Assembly (NCBI GenBank): GCA_905183005.1
Contig: CAJJDO010000010.1
Span: 669,865 to 733,864, forward strand
Source of the DNA: Paramecium pentaurelia
Lineage: Eukaryota > Ciliophora > Oligohymenophorea > Peniculida > Parameciidae
Length of the DNA: 64,000 nt
Direction: 5' to 3'
This document shows positions 58,202-64,000 of this stretch, piece by piece. The notes under the pieces are model-generated. The model was not told the DNA's origin. It searched no databases and worked only from the letters and a program-made list of their open reading frames with translations. The translations under genes and the position numbers were made by a program. Position 1 is the stretch's first letter. Each line of letters opens with the position of its first letter.

Positions 58202-59750
58202 TCAAATTTATTACTCAAATATATCAGAATTTAAATATTATTTAGAAGGTTGTGCTTTTAATTCATGTTTTCCAAGATTAAATTACAATACACTTCTACC
58301 AACTTAGATTTCAATTCCATTCAATTCATTTATTAATGGTATCACTTTTTATTAAATTAACATCAAAGATCCAAATTTTGATCTATTATCAGTTAAATAA
58401 ACATTTCCATCATTTAATTTAAGAGTTCCATGATTTCTACTTACAGAAATATCATTAATTCTAATTTCAGTTTCATTAGCTCTTCCAATTTATAATTCAT
58501 TAATTTTAGCTACTTTATCATCACTATTATTATCAAATGTAACTATATAGACTCCATTACATTAAGACCAAGAAGAATCTTAATTTATTTTATCAACTCT
58601 TAAATCCTTAAAGATTTCTATAATAATAATTACTTATCGTTTTTAAATAATTTCCATTAACACATAAGGTTAATCTGTAGGTTTACTTAATTCAATCAAA
58701 TCAACAATATGTTCATCACTTTTAAATATTGGAGGATAATTAAATTTACATATTTCACATTCTAAATTTTTCCACATGTAAATCATACAATGATTACTAT
58801 GTTTAGTTTAAAATTTTAATTTTAACCATTTTTTTAAACAATTAAGATGAATATATTTAATGGATCCTGTACATTTACATGGATTTATTAAAGGATTCTA
58901 TACACTATCTTAACTACTACAACATATTCTACATGATATAGTATCAGATTAGCTAGATCTAGATGAATCTAATTCACATCTAGATTATTAAATAAATTAA
59001 TAATATACAATAACTTCCTTTTATTTAACTGAATTTCCCTAATTTTAAATTTAACTCTTCCCAATTTAATCACATCACCTTATTTTAATTTTATTCCGCT
59101 ATTAATAAACATAGATTAGATAGATCTAACTACTAACCATAATCTACTTCCTTTCTCTGATAATTTAGTATTAGTTCTTTAGCTTTGATTTAATCTGTAA
59201 TTATGTTAATCTATTTTTTTTATTAATTCTTAAGACTATTGAAATTCTTCACCTTCTAATTAATCCAAATTTTCAGATTATTAAAAATCTCTATTTCCTT
59301 CTCCAATATATTTTGTTGTTAATTCTTGTTTATCATCTTCTAAATGTTATTTGCATTCTCCCCTTTTATTTATTATTGTAAATATTCCATTTATTTTTTC
59401 AATTCTGAATAGTATTTGATGTTATTTGATTACACATTTATTCCAATCAACGTCATCATCAATCCATTGTACTTCGTTATTATTTTTTATTAAATAGCCT
59501 CCTTATCTTATCTTATTATTATGAATCCACATACCTCAATATTTTATTCCTTTAAATGACTCTAATTCTCATAATCAAATAAAGAGAAAGATTCTTGTTG
59601 CCATGTTTTTATTTTAATGAACAATTCTTTTACACAATCTTCATTCCTATTATTATTAAATTCATCATTTATGATTATCTCTTAAAGATTATTATTATTG
59701 TAGGACCCTAAGTCTGAATCAAAGTATTTTCTACATTAACAATTGCCCAT
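58202..59750 (-). CDS. Predicted N-acylated RING-CH (RINGv) and FHA domain protein, paralogue 2
   Basis: About 498 aa after removing a 23-nt intron (GTATGTGGAT...AATAAG) and a 29-nt intron (GTATATTATT...ATCTAG). The start MGNCQCRKYF fits myristoylation and palmitoylation. A central GDVIKLGRVKFKIRE matches the same stretch in the gene at 18889. The RING-CH finger reads CRICC, CKCTGS, HLNC and CEIC, with the W of KKWLKL in between. The C-terminal FHA domain has LQIGRANETEIRIND and VSRNHGTLKL. Domain order, length and spacing equal those of the other copy, so the two are paralogues, perhaps from an old duplication, now 40 kb apart and in opposite orientation. No transmembrane helix is seen. An E3 ligase role reading phosphothreonine is inferred. 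Confidence 0.84.
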
Positions 59751-59980
59751 TTATAAAATTTATTAAGCAAAAATATTAATAACTTTCATTAAAATAACAA
59801 ATATATTATTTTCATATTATTCAAAAATTGAATAGATATTATTTTAGATATAGAATAATATCTAATTAATAATAAGAATACTTAAATATATATGTATATG
59901 AATTCTAATATATATTACTATTTTATTTAATTTCCTAAAAAATTAATAATATAAAGAAAGAAATAATTTATTTAATATTA

Positions 59981-62325
59981 ATGGATTTGCATAAATTTTA
60001 GCATTTTATTTTAGAACTAGATTTCAATAAAATATTAGAATAATCAAAAATTAATTAACTAGAAGTGCCAAAAGATGAATAAATTGAGTCTGATTTTTTA
60101 TGTAAAGTACCTATATCATTTGGTGATGAAAATGAATATTAAAAAATTTGGAAACCACTTTTTTATGAAGAAGTTAAAGCAAATATTGTTAAATCATTCT
60201 AAACTGAAGTATTTCATAATCATTATTTTTTAGACATATCCTGATGTAGAATATAAGTTTGAAAAACATAAAAAAGATGAATTCACCAAATTAGATTTCT
60301 AACTAATTGGATAAAAAGATCAATTAAATTTTAGAGATCTAGTCTTAATATCATGCACTCCTTATTAATAAGGTGATTAATGTTTATTGGGTCTTATAGA
60401 AAATAATTAAGATATTGTTAGAGTAAATGTTTAGAATAATTTTGAACCTATAGGAGCTCTATTTGAAAAAAATATGATAATAAATTAGTAAAATCCTAAT
60501 TAAAAATCCCTCAAAAACTTTTTTATTAGAAAAGTAACTGGTTTATCAACATTAGAAAGAGAATTTAGAGCTCTTCATAAATTTGGTGATTTGATGCTTA
60601 AATCAATTCTTTTATCATTAGATACTTAACCAAAAGTGAACTCATATTTCACTATACCATATAAACTTGATTAGAAATTGCATTCTATTTATAATTCAAG
60701 TTAATATGAAGCAATATAGTAAACATTAAAAACACATGGAATCACTTTAATTTAAGGACCTCCAGGGACAGGTAAAACTAAAACTGTTCTTGGTACTCTA
60801 AGTGTGTTATTACAATCAAAATAAGAAAGACCTGATTTAAATTTAGTATAAAAAACAAGTTTAGAAGTAGAATAAGAATATAATCAAGAATTTCCTTAGC
60901 CTTGGAAATCTTCAAATTATGATGATTGGAGAGATCATATCTTTGATGATGTAGAATAAGATATATCAAATTATTTTACAAATAGACTTTCAGATTTCTA
61001 GAAAGAGAAACCAACACCAATTTACAAAAGTGATTATTCTTAAGCTAAAATTCCTAATAAGATTTTAGTATGTGGTCCTTCAAATGCTTCTGTAGATGAA
61101 ATAATTAGAAAAGTTTTAGAGGAAGGACTTTTAGATGAGAATGGATAGAGATCTGATGTACCAATAGTAAGAATTGGTGAAAATTTTGATCCTACCTTAT
61201 CAAAAGTTTCATTAGAATGTTTAGTTTAATAAAGAGTTTATGAATAATAAAATTAAGATACAGACAAAGTTAAAAAAGAAATTTTAAATTAAGCCAAAGT
61301 AATTTTTGGAACTCTTTCATCAAGTGGTTCTAATGTACTTGCATAATCTGAATTGAAATTTGACACAGTAATAATTGATGAAGCAGCATAAGCTGTAGAA
61401 ATATCAACATTAATACCTTTATAATATGGATGCAGAAGATTAATTTTAATAGGTGATCCTAATTAATTACCTGCAACTATTTTCAGCTCTATTTGTGGAA
61501 AATATAAATATGATTAAAGTTTATTTGAAAGGTTATAAAAACAAGGAGCAAATGTTCATTTACTAAAAGTATTATATATATATATATATTATATTATAGA
61601 CTTAATATCGTATGCATGCTAAAATCTCTAAATTCATATCAACAACATTTTATGGAAGTGAATTAAATGATTATGAACATTTGGAACGATTAATAGGAAC
61701 TCCAAAATTTTATGATTATTATACATATAGTCCTGTTGTTATTTTACATGTTAAAGGTTATGAGAATTTTACTAGAAATTCTTATTGCAATGAAATGGAA
61801 GCCAAAGTAGTTTCAGAACTATATAAGGATATGAAAAATAAATTTCCTAATTTCAATATGAATAATTTAGGAATTGTTAGTCCTTATAGTCAGTAAGTTT
61901 GGTTAATTAATAAATAATTAAAAAAATTGAATGAAGATAATGTTGAAGTTAAAACTGTCGATGGATTTTAAGGAAGAGAAAAAGATGTTATAATTTTCTC
62001 AAGTGTTAGATCCAAGTTTATTAGTGAAAATGTAAAAAATCCAAAAAAAGGAGTAGGATTTCTGAGTGATGCAAGAAGAATGAATGTAAGTTTATCGAGA
62101 TGCAGATAATCCTTAATAGTTGTATGTGATATCTTTAAAATATCATGTAATGAAAGATGGAGAAGTCTGATCAACTATAGTATTTAATTAGGTTCATGTT
62201 ACAGAGTAGAAACAGAAGATATATCTGAATGGTTTTAATCATTCGATTAAGATCCTCTTAGATATTCTATTATTAATGAAATAACTTTTAAGAAAAAAGT
62301 GAAACCTGAATAGGTGAAAACATGA
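59981..62325 (+). CDS. SEN1: SEN1/UPF1-like superfamily 1B helicase
   Basis: About 762 aa after removing a 25-nt intron (GTATTTCATA...TTTTTAG near 60.2 kb) and a 31-nt intron at 61569-61599 made mostly of (TA)n. The helicase core is complete: GPPGTGKTKT (Walker A), IIDEAAQAVE (DEAA box), LILIGDPNQLPATI, a Q-R motif that joins across the second intron (TQYRMH), VDGFQGREKDVIIFSSVR, and DARRMNVSLSRCR. A long insertion between motifs I and Ic fits SEN1/senataxin/IGHMBP2 relatives. SEN1-type helicases unwind RNA-DNA hybrids and end noncoding transcription; UPF1 acts in mRNA decay but has an N-terminal Cys/His domain, absent here. The N-terminal 200 residues are otherwise unassigned. Confidence 0.85.
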
Positions 62326-62865
62326 AAATGTATAATATATTAAAATGTATTCATATCTGTAGTAAAATTTAAATAACATTCAAAAATGGCATTTAGTTTC
62401 ATAACAATTGTGGTTAGAATAATAAATTTTATGAATCTTTCTAATTTTAAATTAATTGTTATTATTTATATTTCTAAATATTTTAAATATTGAATCTAAT
62501 AATATTGATATCTTTTATATTGGAAAAATGATAAAACATGAATAATAACATTAAAATTACTTATTCTTTATTAAAAATTATAGATATGGTTTATCAACAT
62601 ATAGGCTTATGAAGTGTGCACTGGGTAGATTTCTTTTTATGAAAAGAAAAATGAAGACAATATTAATCAAACAATCTAAAGCACAATTTTTTGTAGAGAT
62701 TTATTAAATTCAATAAGTTTAAGATTTTTAAGATGAATGGTTAGATTTTGATTTATTAATAATACTAAAAAAGTGATTTTTCATTTAAATAATTATGTTT
62801 AAAAATAAATTATAATTATATTATTAATGATTGAAAAATGAACTTCATTCTATCAAGAGTGACAC
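62326..62865. other. 540-bp intergenic region
   Basis: Mostly A/T-rich spacer between two convergent genes. A part near 62.58-62.76 kb is less A/T-rich and open in two plus-strand frames (for example through AYEVCTGQISFYEKK), which may be a remnant of an exon. It has no start codon and ends at TGA. No gene is claimed. Confidence 0.35.
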
Positions 62866-63798
62866 TCATACATGTAATGATTTGGCATTTGATTTCATTT
62901 TATTTATACATTTTTATTGGGAATTTCGTTATTAAGAGAAAGAAGGTGACGGTCCCTTTTTATTTTAAGATGAAATTTTACAATCTTTCTATTTTTGTTT
63001 TAAATTTATAGTTAAATTATATGTTCCTAATGGTTATGACTTTTAAAACTTAGAATTTGAATAAGTTTACTAATAATTTTTTTATTTGTTTAATCCATTT
63101 TCTAATATCTCTAAGTCTTTGTTAATTTTACTGGATGTATTAGATTTATATTCTTATATGGTTGAAATGGATAGAGATTTATCTAAATTTGATTTGCTTT
63201 CATTATTTTATGTTATTATTCTTTTGCTAGATTCATTATTATTATTTTTTAATAGTCCATAATATTGTTGATTTTCAAGGTTTACTTGCTTCTCTAAAGA
63301 TTCTAATTTAATGTATTTATTTTAATCTTTGATACCTTTCTAAAATAACTATTGCAAATTTTTAATTAATGCCTTTTTATTTTGTTTAGGTGATTATAAT
63401 TTCTCCTTACTAATCCCTGTAAATATTAATTAATTCTAATCTTCTTCAGATACATATATTTTTAAACAAAGTTTATCTGATTCCAATTTTTCAATCATTC
63501 TCAAATTTCTCTTTACAGGAGGTTCCATTTTTGGAACTTGAGATTAAGGTTATGGAATGTCAATTATGCTATTCTTTTATTATTAAATTTTAAAGTTTCC
63601 AGTTGAAAACATCCTATCGAAATTTGGACTTTCACTTAATTTTCTATCTGTAATCAATCCAATTTCTAATCTTTTTTTATCTCCTTTACAACTTGATCTT
63701 AAAGATGAATTAGGAAGTCCAGGAGAATTAATTCTTCTATATGAAAGTGATTCTTTATTTCTGGTTTGATTTCTATGTAATTGACAAACTTGATCCAT
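62866..63798 (-). CDS. Hypothetical Ser/Asn/Lys/Gln-rich protein
   Basis: An intronless frame of 310 aa beginning MDQVCQLHRNQTRNK and ending KSNAKSLHV before TGA. The first 70 residues include RRINSPGLPNSSLRSSC and LSESPNFDRMF, with SP sites that could be phosphorylated. A short better-folded stretch sits near residues 95-130 (NLRMIEKLESDKLCLKIYV). The rest is basic and low complexity. No domain is recognised. The start is 29 bp from the divergent partial gene at 63828. Confidence 0.6.
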
Positions 63799-63827
63799 TT
63801 TTTACGAAATAAATTCGTTAATAATTA
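63799..63827. promoter_or_regulatory. 29-bp divergent intergenic region
   Basis: Two divergent start codons are 29 bp apart, the same distance as at the PC4/MORN pair. The sequence includes ACGAAATAAATTCGT, an imperfect inverted repeat, which could be chance. Confidence 0.5.
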
Positions 63828-64000
63828 ATGGATTAAGATGGATTTAATTTCTAAACCCTAGAATCTATATTAAATAGAATTGGGGCTTCAAATTGTAATA
63901 TTATTGCATTAAAATTAGATTAACAACTAGCTCTTTTTGATAAAAAGCTTTTTCTAGACACATAAACATCAGATATCTTATATTAAGAGAAAGATTATTT
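63828..64000 (+). CDS. Partial gene, 5' end only
   Basis: An open frame from ATG to the window edge (57 codons), starting MDQDGFNFQTLESIL and continuing NRIGASNCNIIALKLDQQ and ALFDKKLFLDTQTSD. Composition looks coding. The gene continues beyond the window, so no identity can be given. Confidence 0.55.

Noticed and set aside
1..64000. Short frames read with the universal code across the window.
   Set aside because: They are fragments or antisense shadows of genes that use TAA and TAG as Gln; they were kept only where they fall in the true frame.
1..64000. Bacterial-type features: ribosome binding sites, terminators, operons, CRISPR arrays, insertion sequences.
   Set aside because: The genetic code, tiny introns and gene content are those of a ciliate nucleus; no such element was seen.
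1..64000. Telomere repeats or rDNA at the ends.
   Set aside because: Neither edge has G-rich telomeric repeats, and genes run off the right edge, so this is an internal window.

Overview
This window is macronuclear DNA of a ciliate, almost certainly Paramecium. Many long frames run through TAA and TAG (read as Gln) and end only at TGA, so the genes resolve only with the ciliate nuclear code (table 6). Introns are tiny, mostly 20-35 nt, of the form GTA...AG. Intergenic gaps are very short and the DNA is very A+T rich. When the introns I propose are removed, almost every gene gives a length divisible by three with one terminal TGA; the few exceptions are stated. The species cannot be told from the sequence alone. 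I saw no tRNA, rRNA, transposon, CRISPR array or telomere repeat.

Layout. 0-8 kb: NOT1 (CCR4-NOT scaffold) and PC4/SUB1 on the minus strand, overlapping by ATGA, then a divergent MORN-repeat gene. 8-13 kb: a large RasGAP + VPS9 (GAPVD1-like) gene. 13-18.9 kb: small low-complexity and coiled-coil genes and an RGG mRNA-export adaptor. 18.9-26.7 kb: an acylated RING-CH/FHA protein, ZC3H15, a coiled-coil gene, a DCN1-like gene, a gene-poor stretch, and a divergent pair made of a small acylated protein and a TBC RabGAP. 26.8-34.3 kb: an IQ-motif protein, an unknown gene, an AGC-type kinase and RBM25. 34.3-40.2 kb: a Gln-rich protein with a TFIIS central domain, then a helicase-less Dicer-like protein. 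40.3-48.3 kb: Rab2, an unknown gene, a WD40 gene, a coiled-coil gene, an alpha/beta hydrolase and a fatty-acid desaturase. 48.4-54 kb: an outer-dynein-arm docking-type coiled coil, a RING gene present twice because of an exact 1,097-bp direct repeat around a single N, a membrane protein and a four-EF-hand protein. 54.4-64 kb: a small protein, an RPA43-like subunit, SART3, a second RING-CH/FHA paralogue, a SEN1-like helicase, an unknown gene and a partial gene at the edge.

Themes. Many genes serve RNA metabolism: NOT1, PC4, the RGG adaptor, ZC3H15, RBM25, the TFIIS-domain protein, Dicer-like, RPA43, SART3 and SEN1. A second group serves membrane traffic and signalling: GAPVD1-like, TBC, Rab2, and four proteins with MGxC-type acylation starts. 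Clustering may be chance in such compact DNA. The most notable items are the paired RING-CH/FHA paralogues, the Dicer-like gene beside a TFIIS-domain Gln-rich gene, divergent promoters of 20-48 bp, the PC4/NOT1 overlap, and the repeat around the N, which is probably an assembly artefact.
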